NCBI RefSeq assembly: GCF_964199755.1
Contig: NC_133897.1
Location: forward strand, 56,492,442-56,556,441
Reading direction: 5' to 3'
Origin: Larus michahellis
Lineage: Eukaryota; Chordata; Aves; Charadriiformes; Laridae
Length of the DNA: 64,000 nt
Part shown: piece after piece, positions 1 through 13,438 of the stretch
How the letters are laid out: the number at the start of each line of letters is the position of its first letter
Numbering within the stretch: position 1 is the first letter of the stretch
Notes under the pieces: model-generated
The model's database searches: none
What the model was told of the DNA's origin: nothing
The model's input: only the letters and a program-made list of their open reading frames with translations
Made by a program: the position numbers and the translations under genes

Positions 1-3000
1 AGAACAGAAGGCTGGAAGATCTCATAAGTTCTTCTTGGGGATAGATCCAGGGAGAGATGACACCAGTTGCAAAGCCTTTAGGGACACTTGTGACCAATAA
101 GAGAGGGATGTAGCAGACTATGAGGGAGACCTTACAAATATGGTAAAAATAGCTAGAGGAAAATCAAGAGAGGTCAGAAAGGAAACAGATTACGAGAGGG
201 GAGAGACCAGTAGTGCCAAAAGCAGTCAGAAGACTAAAGAGGAAAAACTAGACGGGAAGTTCTGGGATTTGCCCAGGAGGAAGACCTTGGTGACCTTCAG
301 CAAGAGCAAACTTCTATAGAGTGCTGGGTTCACAATTAAAAAGAGAGAGATCAGATGGAAAGCAGGAAAAGTATCAAGGAGTTAAGTGACTGGCTAAAGA
401 GGAAGGGTTGTCTGAACTAGGCTCGCAAAAGCATTGTATGTACTTAGGGAGGTAAAAACATGCATTTGTGAGATAGTTGCTAGCCCAGAGCTGCTAGCTG
501 TCTTATTTTCCTGCTCTAGCTTCTATGGCTCAGTGAAAGTATAGCTAGCAGGACCGGAACTGAATAGCAACCACTAGTTAAGGCAGATGTTAAATGGCAA
601 GGGAACAAGAAACTTCTGAGGATCGTGTAAAACACATATGTAGAGCATGCACTGTATCATATATTTTGCAAATGAGCTGGCATGAATATAACAGCTTAAT
701 TTGTGTTTGGCCTTAAAAAGGAGAAATAACACACCTAATTTTCAAGCAGACACTAGTAGCTTTAGAAGCCATACAGAGTACATCATCTTGTGACAATATA
801 AATCTTTGCCCCCACACCCACCGATGCTCCTTGTTCCAGTAATCACTTGTAATGAAATTCCAGGGACAGCAACTAATAGAATCACAGCAGTACACCTGCA
901 TTATAACAGGAGGGGACTGTGATTACCAGGGGAGAATTTAAACAACTCAGGATTAAGTAATGCCCTAGCTGTTCTAGTCCACACAAAGACCTCAGTGGAC
1001 TTAGGCAATTCTGGTTTCAAAATCACCTACTGCCCATGGAATTTCTGCAGTTCTCTGTGTAGAATAATGCATTACTGGCTCATGCAAAAAAAGGAAAATG
1101 ACTGGTAATGTCCCAATTAGAGGGTCTCACTGTCAGTTTTGCCATCCACTGATATCCAGTATGACAAGAGTATCAACATGACCTCGATTGAATTATCATA
1201 CTGTGTATCTGGGCAGATTAAGCAGCAATAAGCAATACACTGGATAGCATCAGGTAGGGTTTCTTCTGCCTAGGCTTTAGAGTATTTGAAAGTGGCACCT
1301 GTTCAATCAATACTTGCTCTTTGCAGAATCCGTTGATGGGGAAATTTGTAAGGGTCATTGTTATAGGTGTAAGATGTAGGGTAGAAGGGTCTATGCTTGC
1401 TACTTTCAATGCCTTGTCATCTATAGTTAAAGTTGGGCTGCTATCACTGCATATAAATGGATATTTACACCTCTTCTCATTCATGTAAACATAGGCTATC
1501 TCAGTAGGCTACAACTAAAAATTTCCCTTTTCACCTCTCACAAAAAAATTTCCCTTTTCACCTCTCACCTCATTGGAATAGAAGGTGAACAGACTAATGT
1601 ACCTGACATGAACCTAGATATTATTAATGAACATTATTTGTACCCTTCCCACAAGATGTGTTGAATTTTTTGTGAAAAAAAAAAGAAAAATAAAACTATA
1701 CTGCAGATATCCTTTTGAACTAAAACACTACCACTGCTAATGTGAGGTAAAGTTGTCATAATTATACTCTTGGCTGATTCTATACTTCAACTCTATCCTT
1801 GAGTTCTTGAGTGTATATTCATGGAAAGATCATGACTTAATGGTGATCAATATATATAAAAATTGATTCATGTATAATGTAAGTCTAGTGCAGTTGGAGG
1901 GCTACGTCCATTTGTGGTGTAACTACAATGACATCAGTACAGATATTTCCAGGATAAGTCTCGCCTTGTTTCAGTACAAAGTCTGGGAAAATGTAGAAGA
2001 GCGTTAGTAGAATTCTCACTTAGCAGTGTTTCCTGGCCACATCACAAAACTTCGCACTTTCACTTTTTAATTTCTTTAGACAATCAGCAAGTTCAGCTAC
2101 CATGTAAATGTTCTAAAACTCAAAGCTGGAGGGCAAAGAAGGTTGTTCTAGGAGCTTCATGAAGAAGTCTAAATTTGTTGTAGATACAGCAGAGTTGTTT
2201 GAAAATGCATCAATAAAGCAACATGGGCAGAAAAATGGCAATCAAAGGTAGAATTCAGAACAGTAAAACAATACAAGAATACCTTTGTTTTCCTTTTAAA
2301 TTTGATATTGAAATGAATGTACAGCATAACAGGTAAATTCTCATCATGTCTACCAAGACATACAGCTGTGTTATGCAAATTTTCCTACCAAGTTCTTATC
2401 ACGAGTAAGGCAGAGCTGGATTTCTGATTGCTCATCTGGTAGCCATGAAAGGCCTTGACAGATTCCAGTTCCTTCCGACACAATGTTCTTTTAGTACAAA
2501 GAAAACGGATGAAGAAAACAAAAGCTGACTTATCCTTGGCCATGCCTGATAATTTCTCCATACATGTAAGACTTTCCAACTCAATGGCTTTACAGTTTTT
2601 ACCATGTCAAGAGAGAAGACATATCAGAACACTGTCTATACCCTGGCAATTTCTCCCTCCCTAGTAGCCTATTAGGAGCTACTGAAAGATCATGAAGAAT
2701 TTCTGTATTGAGCTAGGAATCAAACATGTATATAGAGGTGCCATGGCTTTCCAGATTCTCCAATCTTTCTGTCAGGCTGCCAGATGAAAGAGGGTTTGAA
2801 AGCATGCCCATTGAAACCCTTTTCAAAAAATATTTACTCTTATTACTGAATTCTTTGAGATCTCTTGCCATTCCCACAATTGAACGTTGTAGTACCTTAA
2901 GCAATACTGACTGTCTTCAGAGATTTGGACCCAAAGACAATCAGAAACTAAAATAATACCAATGTTTTTTCCAGATCAGTCTTCTCCCAGCTGAGCAAAG

Positions 3001-6000
3001 GAAATTATTATGTGATGAACGTAGCAGGCAAGCCACCATGCAAGCAGAGACTATTTGTCAGCTTGAAAAAAAACATCCTGGAGCTGGTCCCTAGCCATTT
3101 TTCTACCCTTTCTCCTCTACTGTTTCCGTTTATAAAGTTACATGATAGCAATATACATCTTAAATGTGCTTTAGTCTGCCCCCAACATGATGACAATTGT
3201 CAAAAAGATGTCAGAGCTGTATTAGAGAGTCTAGATGTTGACTGCAGATGCTCACACAAGTAGACTGAGAGCTCTTCCCTGATTAGCAAGCTGGGCTGGG
3301 AATGCACTCACGTGGTTGCTCTGAAAGTCATAATCTCATCTTGCAGGATCTATTTCTGAGCTGCTGCTGACTTCATTTTTCCAACCCCTTATTAAGGCTT
3401 TATGTGCATCTTGCAAATTAGAGGCAATTCTCCCTCCATAATTCAGCATTTCAAGGAATCTTTGTACCTTCTTATTTATCTATCAGAGCTACGTTAGTGA
3501 TACCTTCAGATTTATTGTGATCTACATGTATATATCTTCCAGGTATGTTACTTCCATCATACAGATTTAAGTTTTCATCAGTTTAGTTCTGGTTCTCTCC
3601 ATAGTTGCTCTGTGCCTCCAGCCATGCTCAGCTAGTGTTTTTTCCCAGATCAAAACATCATTCCATTAAACCTTCATGCCTTCCATCCCATCAAAATATT
3701 GATGAATTTCCCCATAAAACTCCCTGGGAGCTGAATACATGCCAGTTCCACTTGCTGTTTTTGCCAGACTGAAACTTTGAGCTCTGCATGACTTTCTGCC
3801 TCAGGTGGCTCATAGTGGTTTGGATTTTCTGATGTCTTCAAGTTCAGAGCGCTGACCATCCTCCATAGTATTACTGTGGACTGGTTGATTTTCTTTGCCT
3901 GGTGAACTCAAAATGTTTCATGAGGGGTTAATTCTGATTTTTTCTGTAGTAGCCCCCAGAATTTTTTGATTCTGCTCAGAGACTCATCTCCTACTGGGAA
4001 CATATCTAGCCCTTAAAAATTGCTCTTCAGCCTCAGTTCTGTCACAGACTGCTCTCTGGTTTCACCTTCAGTTGGTATTTTTCACTGTTTGTAGTTGTGT
4101 GGTGCCATACTCCTCAAATTTCTTTATAAGAGTTGTAACATCACTTTCCTTCTGTCTGAGTTATATGGAAATTATTAGGCACATAAAGCTGTTTAAAGAC
4201 ACCTATTATAGAAATAGGGCAACCTTCTAACTTATTTCCTCTGTTGCTGGCAGCCTAATACTGATGCTTGTAAGCACAGCGTGACGTGCTATTTAAAACT
4301 TCCTGTGAGTTTTCCAAATCTCCAGAGAGTTTTGGCTCCAATGGAGCTTTTAGTTGCTCCATTCTTTCACTCCAGCTCTTTTCTCGTTCCATTTTACAAA
4401 GACCAGGAGGTGATCAGCAATCACTCAGAGCTTACCATTCCCACTGGAGTTCTACTTTATTTGATTGTTTTTGCCAGCTGCTTTGTGCACAGTCAGAGGG
4501 AGCAAAGCAGCAAGGACTCTTGCCATATGCCAGGAAGGAAGGCACAATGGCTGGCATGAAGGAAGAGGTGACAAAAGTCACGGGGAACTCTGAAAAGAAG
4601 CAAGTAGGGAATGGCAGCTCCCGGGGGGTGATGGAGAGTGTAGGTGATCAGCCCCTGGTTCTGACACATGCTCTTAAATCAATAAAGCATACAGCCTTTG
4701 GCGCCTATTGTTTCATTTACATCAGCTCATTTCTTAGCTGAAGAACATGTGCTTTGCAGCTCGTGCTCTTGTCAACCACAAAAGAACCAGGAATCCAGCT
4801 GCTACTGTCAGGGCCCTGTGCGCTCTAATAGCCCGGACCAGTTTCACCTGGAGCCTCCCCCCACCCTCTGCCCATTGGCCCAGGAGCCCTATTTCAGCTC
4901 AGCCCAGCACACCCACTTCTTGCTTAGGCTGACTCACCTCTGAGTCTGGCCTTGTTTTCTGGATGGGGTGTGTGTTGTAGGTAGCTGGTCTCCAGCCCTG
5001 CCTCCTGGATGGACCTGGGACCCACAGTGCAGGTTTTTTTTCCAGCCCTGTCTCTGGCCAGATGCTGGACGTGGCTTATTTGCTCACCATGTCAGAGACT
5101 GATGATGGACCCTGTTTCAAACCTCCAGCTCTGCTCACACAGCTTGGTCCTTGTGGAATTCTGGCCCGTCAGTGAGGGGCTGGCCTGCTCTGGAGTCACC
5201 TGTGGCTCCTGGCTTGGTGTAGCCCTGCTCATGCTGCTCCCTGACAGCAATAGCCTCTTCTCTCCATGTGGAGAAGAGCAACCTTATACCATGGCAGCCC
5301 CTGATAAAAGACAGACTAAGTACAGGTAAGTGATGCAAGGAGTTTGATCTCCTGTTATGTGGCCTTTACTTACCCTGGATCTATGCAGGGGGGCATAAAA
5401 TACAAATTTTTATCTGTGCCTTTTCAACAAAAAGATTTATACTTGCCATGTTAGATGACCGAGAGACAGATTGACTGATCTGTACCTTCCCACCCTTGTA
5501 TCAGAGGGGAATATGGCCTAAATGTGTTCAGCTCAAGCACTTCTCAGCTGACATGTGTTGAGCTGAGATACAACAAGATTAAAACTAGCAGAGGGCATAG
5601 CCGAGGGAATCGGGAAGGCAGGAGAAGTTCTGTGACAACTTTCTCAAATGCAAAACTTCAGTGTGCAGTCCCTAGGGAAGACTGTCAAATCTCACTCCAC
5701 AAACGCAGAAAGGAAGAAAGCAAGCCACTGTCCTTAATGTAACAGCATCTGGAGAAGCCATACTAACAACTGAGACTAGCTGAGAGGAAAGACACATAAT
5801 ACGCAACAGGTTTTTCTGAATGTAGTTGGGAATGATGTTGCAGTATACAGACTTCACATATAATGGAGTCCTAAATGAGGCTCCTGCTGGGATGGGTGTT
5901 TGCCCAGCAGGGAGAAGTCACAAGCAGTTAAACAGCCATCCGAGACGGGAAGAAAATCATACTTCTTATTTCAAATATTACCTCTGAACATTTCGTTACA

Positions 6001-9000
6001 GAGCTACCAAAAATAACAGCACACATAGTAGCAGTGGAATCCTGTATTTAAACACATAATTTTCTGCTAATAGGAGCTTACAAGTAAGTTTCCTCTGACA
6101 TGTAATTAAAGGCAGTCAGCCAGATAGGCTGCTATTCCAGCTAAGAAATTTTTACATGAGGTTTACTCTGAAGCCATGTGAAACACTTCAATGAATGCCA
6201 AAGAAATTCATAAAGATTTTCCAGTTTTTCTAATATAGGAATGCATTTGACTGATTTCCTGTAATATTGTTGCATCAAAATAGGGCACAGGAATTTCCAT
6301 CTGATGATAAAGCCTGTTAGTATTTCTCCAAAGCATTCGTTGATTCAGCCTTTCATCATACGTGATAAAACTTGTGAGGAAAGAGTGATATTGGTAGTTT
6401 TTATTTTTGGGATTTCCCTGTGTATCTGTTCTCAAATTAAAGAAGTGTATTAAGTTCAAACTGCTCTGTTTCCTCTCTAAATTAATTCTCTTCTGGGAGA
6501 AATTTTTAATTCTGATTTTCTAAAATAGATGTTTAAATTTCTTGAGTGATTTTATTTAAGAACAGAATTCTAAACAGTTCTGTCCTTGAGCAAAACCAGC
6601 AAAAATGTCACTGTACTTCTGTGCCAAAAAAGTCTAAGAACAACAAAAAAAACCCCAATCCCTATGAATTACTTTTCCTGAAGTCCACAGATATTAAAAT
6701 AACTGTTATCTATTAACATTGGGTCTTTGTGTTATTGTTCTGCTCCTATAGGAAAATAAATGGAAGATGAAGCAGTATAACTGTTGAACTAAATGAATGC
6801 GTGAATACTTGTGAGTTATTAAACTTTTAAACCCAAGTTTTCATACCTTTCCTTGTCTCTTCCTGTGTCAAATTTGCTATATGATCTGTTTGGTACTAAT
6901 AACCCAACACAGAAAAACTAAATTGACTTTAATTTATTATCTTATCACAGATACAATCTATGCAAAAGGCACAAGCCTCTTACAGTGTGACACATTATTC
7001 CACCTGGTGTAAAGGCTGAGGGTCAGCTTCATTCCATGGGAACTTGGTGAGGAGCTTGACAGAGGTTCCTCTGAGGAGCTAGTTAAAACTTGATTTTTAA
7101 TGTGGTAGCACAAATTAAAAAAATCAAACTTTTTCGTTGCTTTGTGAAACTGAGTGGAGTGTAAAACTCCATTTTGTATTACACTGGGGATCAGGTGCCT
7201 GAAGAGGCAACAAATAAGCACTGTGCTAATAGTGATGAAACTGAAAAATTTTTTATGATGGATTTGGTATTCTTCTGTCTACCATGGATATAAACAGAAA
7301 GAGAATGTAAGATTTAGGGCAAGGGAGGTGGAAATCAAAATTCCCATTTATTTTCCACTGGAGTTAAAGGCGAGAATCCTTTCCTTCTTGTCCACTTATT
7401 TATATTTCCATTTCCTAAGTAGGGATCAGTGATTTTTCCATATTTTTTTTTTTTTGGCAGGCAAAATTTCACCCTGAAACTGAGGTTCTACCAGCCCTAG
7501 AATATCTCCCAGATGAAGTTTTAACAGAAGCCCAAAAGCAGGGAACAAAGGGGCTTCTCTCAATTGGCTTGACCCCGACCATCCTTTTCTAGGATATTAA
7601 GTAGCCACATAAATTACCGGTATAAAAGGGCTTAATATTTCCTGTTGTTTCTGAGTGCAATCGTCTTAGTCATGGTACCTGCATTATCTCTAATTATAAA
7701 TTCTCTTACACGGATAAGAGGAAAAGCTCAGCCAGTTTTCCTCACTCTTCAGTGGCAACTGTAGAGAGCTGATCAGAAGAGTGCTTAATCCCAAGTCTTC
7801 TAGCACCACCTGCTGTTCACTGCTGTGATTTTCGTTCATTTTTAAATCTATCTACAGAAACTAGTGAAAAATATGTGAATTAAAAAAATAAATTCTGCTT
7901 AGGTAGGGGGGAAAAAAGTCCGTACCCGAGACCTGTATGAATAGGAGCCTGCATTACTGGGTGGCTGGAGCGCAGAAAGTATCATGCTTGTGATAACACA
8001 CAGGTTTGTTCCCTAGGCCAGCCTTCCAGCCATCGCTTTGGGAAGGATAAAGCACTGTGTAGACAGAAATTCTTCTCCTCCGAGCTCAAGGAACTGTAGC
8101 ACCTGCTCAGCTTTCTTCCTCCTCCATCATGCTATTGCGAGGTAAGTTCATTCTGGGATCTTTCTGTCCATAAAGAAGTATTCAGTGGGACAAGCGCCAG
8201 CCTAAGGAAAGTCCTGAGGTAGGTTCTACTTGCTGTGGCTGACTGTCCCTCTAGACAAAAATCTTTGTTTCTTTTTGCCTTAATTCCCTCCTCTGTGAAA
8301 TGCAAACGAGACAGTGCCCAATGGATGTTGCACTGGGCTAGGACGTGGAAGATTTGCGGTTTCTAGCTCTGTCATTCACCAGCTGGTTAATTTCGGGCAC
8401 TGCCTGGTTCCCCAGTTTCCCTACCTGTAAGACATGACCAACATGTTCCTATTTTGCTAAGAATAATGCAGTTATGTATTGGTCCTTCACTAACTCTCTG
8501 GAAGATATGAGAATATATGTCAAAAAGAGTGAGACGCTCAGGTAGCCAGTTTCTGGAGAAATCTACCTGCCTTTGATAGAAGAATCTATACACATTCGGA
8601 CACATTTCAGCTTTGTCACTGCAGAGAGCCCTCCCTATACCTGAGACACAGGAAAGGATTCAGACCTCATTATGTTCAGTGGCAGTCAAGGACAATAAAC
8701 CCACAAGATGAGTGAGAAAGATCTGACCTAATGAACACAGTTGTATGTCCCTACAGAGATTCTGTGAAAAATGTTAAATGCAACGGTTCTTATAACGTAA
8801 TGAATTCATGTATGTACTCCAGCAAATTTTCTGGTTTTAAAAGAGAAATGCAGGATAGATTTAGACAAATAAGAAATGTTATTTTTCTGCTTACAAACGC
8901 TTTCTTTGCACTATGTTATATGAACAGTTCTATTTCATTATCTTCCATTTCTTCATGGCATAACGTCAATGAGATCTTTCCATTAGTATCCCCTGCTCAG

Positions 9001-9792
9001 TGTTTTATATAAAGAAAATAAGAGTCTTTGCATTTTCTGATGCTGTTATGCCACCAACTAGTGGTTAAAAAATCTTAATGTTTTCAGTCTGTAGGTGCTA
9101 CCTGATGTCAGTACTCTAGAGTCAATGCCCTTGGACACTAAATATTTTGTACAGAAGTAAAGTAATGATGTGATCCATTTCCTTATGAAGTCAGCAGTCT
9201 CACCTTTAACTGCAGTAAAAGCTGCTGGGAAGTTCTTTATGTAAGAAAGAAACTGTGAGGTCACAGTCAATATACTGCATACTTTCATGCTACGACCATG
9301 ACGAAGGTCAGGTAAAAGGTGGCAGAGCAATATGCTGCATTATGGATTTGAGGAGGTGGGACCAAGACACAGTTGACCTAAGCAACAAAATGTCAGGCCC
9401 CTGTGGGGTGCTAGTAGAAAGAAGAGAAACCAATGATAGAATCAAGCATCTTCATTACCTTGTCAATCTTGTGTATTCCCAAAGCAGTGTTCTGCTTCCC
9501 TAAACGCTGAAGGAATCGAACAAAACTATTTCTTTAGTCATGGCTTCTTTAGTCAAAGGGGATTCACCTGAAAAGCTTCCTCATATTGCTTTTTCTCAAG
9601 GCCAGCTTACCAGATCCTATTGTTGTTTTTTTTTTTTTGCTGACCCCTTAAATTATCACCTTAATACTTCAGTCACAACCACCCAAATACAGTTGTGCAA
9701 ATCTTTTCTTGGGTCTCTTGGGTCTCTAGGGTCTTGTACAGTACACTTGCATTGTCAAATAGCTTACCTCTCTGTCATTGTCCTGAGTTTTT
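1..9792. other. Non-coding flank, no gene recognised
   Basis: I find no exon of a known protein here. Open frames are short (mostly under 110 codons), overlap on both strands and lack recognisable domains or consistent splice sites. The position upstream of YAE1 suggests the region downstream of POU6F2, which lies on this side of YAE1 in other vertebrates; that is inference from gene order, since no POU or homeodomain coding sequence is visible. Two spots have gene-like signals without support: a GC-richer stretch at about 4,840-5,330 ending in a consensus donor (CAG|GTAAGT near 5,325), and a TATAAAAG box at 7,621 followed by a consensus donor (GAG|GTAAGT near 8,140). Confidence 0.6.
1517..1568. 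repeat. Two-copy 27-bp tandem duplication
   Basis: The core ATTTCCCTTTTCACCTCTCAC occurs twice with a 27-bp period, separated by an A run. It is a short local duplication; no function is suggested. Confidence 0.8.
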
Positions 9793-9886
9793 ATAGAATC
9801 ATAGAATGGTTAGAGTTGGAAGGGACCTTAAAGACCTTCTAGTTCCAACCCCCCTGCCATAAGCAGGGACACCACCCACTAGACCA
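9793..9886 (-). mobile_element. CR1 LINE 3'-end fragment
   Basis: The + strand starts with ATAGAATCATAGAATGG, the reverse complement of the octamer-repeat 3' end of avian CR1 elements, followed by the characteristic GTTGGAAGGGACCTTAAAGA and CCCCCTGCCAT stretches. The element therefore reads on the - strand. Only the last 100 bp or so is present, so it is a severely 5'-truncated insertion, the usual fate of CR1 copies. Confidence 0.93.
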
Positions 9887-12800
9887 CTAGACTAGAGTCC
9901 TTGTTTCTTGATTATCCTTGGTGGACTCGCATTATGTTTTTACAACACAGTGCTGTCATTACTTCAGGTACTTTTGAAGGGGTGGGAAAAAAGGAAAACC
10001 CTTCTTTTTTTTTTTCTTTTTAATTGTCTTATGGCCACTATATTGAGGCTTAGGTCAAACACTATATATTGTGGCTGTTCTGCTGCAAAATGGGATTAGC
10101 CCCTTGAGCAGCATGGATTCAGGCCACTCTCCTCTGCATAGCGGATGGGCCAGGGATAGCCCCCTGAGGCCAGTGCCCTGGGCAATGTAAAGCTGCAGAG
10201 TTGGAGGCCCCTCTAGGCTACACAGATGAGCCCCATTTAGAACCTGTGGGGTGGGGAAACTCCTGCCATTTTCATGACCTGCAACCAGAGGGCAGACATT
10301 ACTTCAATATTAATCCAAGTCCATTTGCATGAAATTTTACCTGAACCATAAAAGCACATTTCATTTCTTGCAGCTTCACAGGCTCCTCAGCATGTTTGCA
10401 TGTGCCTATTGTTGTTTTGTAAGTCATTAAGATGATCTTTGTTTCCTAAATGGCAGCAGAAGACTTTTGATTCTGTCCTTCCATCTGTGCCCATAAGAGG
10501 ACAAAAAAGAGGCACAATTCTCCTCCTTCACTGAAAATCATTCTCTACAGAGAATCACTCGTCAGTCATTTCCCCATTCTTAATACAGCATTTGTCTTTA
10601 TACAATTCAGCACCTGATCCCCAGCAGTACAGGACGCAATTTCACATTCATACAGCTCTCTTCCACTCTGCAAGTATGTATGCAGCATGCACACGTGGCT
10701 CACCGATGTTTTCACATCAGGAATCTTCTCTCCTTTCAGCAGTAATGGGTCCAACCCAACCCCCAGATCCAAATAACACACGGTACTCCTTTTCTCTTCA
10801 TGAATTTCACCTACTGCGCTGTTGCTTTGAACTTCAATAAACCAGCAGGAACAGCAGAGCCCTACACCACCACACTTAAAACAGGCGTGTCCTTTTGCAC
10901 CTAAAGCAACAGAACTTTATTAGGAAGCTGTCAGATATAGACAGACAGATTCAGGAGATTACAGCCGCATAGGTCAGCTGGAGAGAGCAGCAGTAATAAA
11001 GAAGACAGATGATCTGCAGTACTCCTGATTGTCGCTGCTATACCAACGGAGGTGCAAGTGCTTCTACCACATCTGGAGAAGCTAATCTTTGTCCTGGAGG
11101 TATTGCCTGAATGTGGAGTTACACCACGCTAGCAGATGCACTGTGGGACGCAGGTGGGGGCAAATGTGCCCCCTAGAGTCTCTCTATCACACAGTGCTTC
11201 CTCATCCTTTGTGGTGCAGCAGGGACTCTTTTGCTGATATAACCCTACAGGTAAAAAAAAGTGTTATAGCAAACATTATTCAGTCACTTCCTGCTAAGAT
11301 CGACCTCTTTCATGCTCAGTTAGAACATTTTTGCTATCCCAAGAGTTCTCAGAGACGCACTATAATCAAAGACTATTGCAGGAAACTTCTCCTTTAATAA
11401 TGATCTTCCTTCCTTTTTTCTGCTCTCCTAACATGAGAGAAGTGACATTTTTCCTTAATAAGAAGGATTGGAAGGGCTGAACCAAACCAGTCCCCAGCAC
11501 CATAGCATGCTGCTGTTTCTGTGGAAGCTTTGTCTCATTGACGGTTGCTGTCACTAGCATCAATAATTTAAAGCCACAGACACCGTGAAGTTGTAAATAA
11601 TTTAAAAAATATAATTCATGTCCGTTCTATTGCTGTAGCTCAGTCAGGATCCAAACTTTTTTATACCTGTATTTATACTAAGGAGCACACACAATAGCCA
11701 GCCTGCAGCAGTTCCTTCAAAACAGTTCTTATTATTTTTATTTAGTTAACATTTCAACATTATGTTCTTGAGAGCAGACGCTCTGGCATACTGTAGCACA
11801 TTGGAACAGCAGGCTCTGAAATTCTTTCTGTTAAAAGGTTCCCTAGAAGAATGGGAGCATCATTAAGGCATAGAAAAACCTTAAATAAATAATAATTTGA
11901 CAAAAAAAAAGACAGAGTTCTCGCTGCTTGCCAGAATGTTATACAAAAATATATTGAGTCAAAGGATGATTGAGATGTGCTGCACCTAACAATTCTTCCT
12001 CCAAGAAACAATGAAACAAACAAAAACTACAAAAAACCCAACCCTCATTCTAAAGTTACCTGGGACTTAAAAGAGTTCTACAGGATTTTTTTTTTCCTCT
12101 CTTCATAGAATAAGAAATAATGCTGGTTGCAAAAAAAACTGGTAAAGTTTTCCTTAAGGGCAACTTTTTGACAAGGAACCTTTCCAATAACTTCAGGTTT
12201 CTTTCCTGATATGAAGCATTCATAAATCAGATGCTAATAAGCTATCTGTCTTTAAAAGATATGGGGCTAGGTAAGTCTCCCAAGTGACAGGTGCCTTTGA
12301 ACCACAGATATTCCAGTATTATTGAGATACATAGAGGGATTACTTCCTGTTTTGTAAAAGGAAACACCAAGAATCAGTGCAGTTGTTGCTCATGAGAAAA
12401 TTCCTGTCGCCAATGTAATTTACACGCATTAATATTTTTTGCCTATACGGGTAAAGTTGCTTTACTGAGTCAGGCTGTTGAACTCGGTTACTGATACGCT
12501 GTTTTTTCTGATATGGGCCTCATATAGGGTTCGGGAAAGGTTTTTCTTGTTTACTTTTTTGTTTATTGTTTTCTTTTCCTTTTATAAAAGGAAGAAAAAG
12601 TTGTGAATTTTTCTAAACATTGCTGCATTTGTTTAATAGACTATGCTGTGGGGGGAAAAAAACTTTGTCTCTGGCAGGAAGTCTTTGTTGCATCCCTTTT
12701 CAGTTGCAACAGTGAGTTTCAGAGCCTACAAAAGAAAAAGAGGCTTGTGTGCTGACTAGATATAAAAAAGGTAAACTAAAATAGTTGAAAGGGCGCGAGA

Positions 12801-13380
12801 AATCCCTAGATACTAAAAGGAAGAAAAAAAAAAAATCAAGGTTTCTAAAGCAGATTCAGTCTTTATTTTCTATAAACTTTTTCCAAACTCTTTTCATTCC
12901 ACTTGCTCTCCCAGCAGCCTATGGAAAGCTTTCCCTTTCCATCCAACATTTCAGCTTTTTTTTCTAAATGCATTCAGACTTCCCTGAAGGAACTGGAAAT
13001 CTTCCTAGTTATTTCATTGTATTGGATCAGGCTTTTTTGTTCGGTTTATGTGACAAATGCACGTTAACCTCTGAGCTAATAGTCTTGAGCACCTCTAGAG
13101 TCAATGGAGGAAAAATGGAGACTTTTAGGCAACAGTTAACTGTGTCAAAAATCATGCCTTTAAATTGTCTACTTCTACCTAATACCTATAAGGGGAGTCA
13201 AGGATGTCTTCTTCAAATGTGTGAATATCTATACAGAAGAAACATAAAGTTGTGTGAAGTGAGTCACATTGCGTCCCTGTCGTTCTGAAAGACATGGAGA
13301 TCTTCCAAGGGACAGATCAAAAAACATGGTTTAGACGCAGCCTTCAAACATAGGCAGAGCACAGTACGATTCCTAGTGTC

Positions 13381-13438
13381 ACTCACACTAGTGAGCACTA
13401 GTCTGAGTCACTCACACTAGTGAGGACTAGTCTGAGTA
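13381..13438. repeat. 29-bp tandem duplication rich in ACTAGT
   Basis: Two adjacent 29-bp copies beginning ACTCACACTAGTGAG differ by a single base (GAGCACTAG versus GAGGACTAG). Each copy contains two ACTAG motifs in partly palindromic arrangement. One mismatch suggests a fairly recent duplication. Confidence 0.88.

Noticed and set aside
4281-5329. Overlapping + strand open frames of 90-150 codons with a donor-like CAG|GTAAGT near 5,325
   Set aside because: No homology recognised, three frames compete and no acceptor or start clearly fits. An old unclassified repeat is as likely as an exon.
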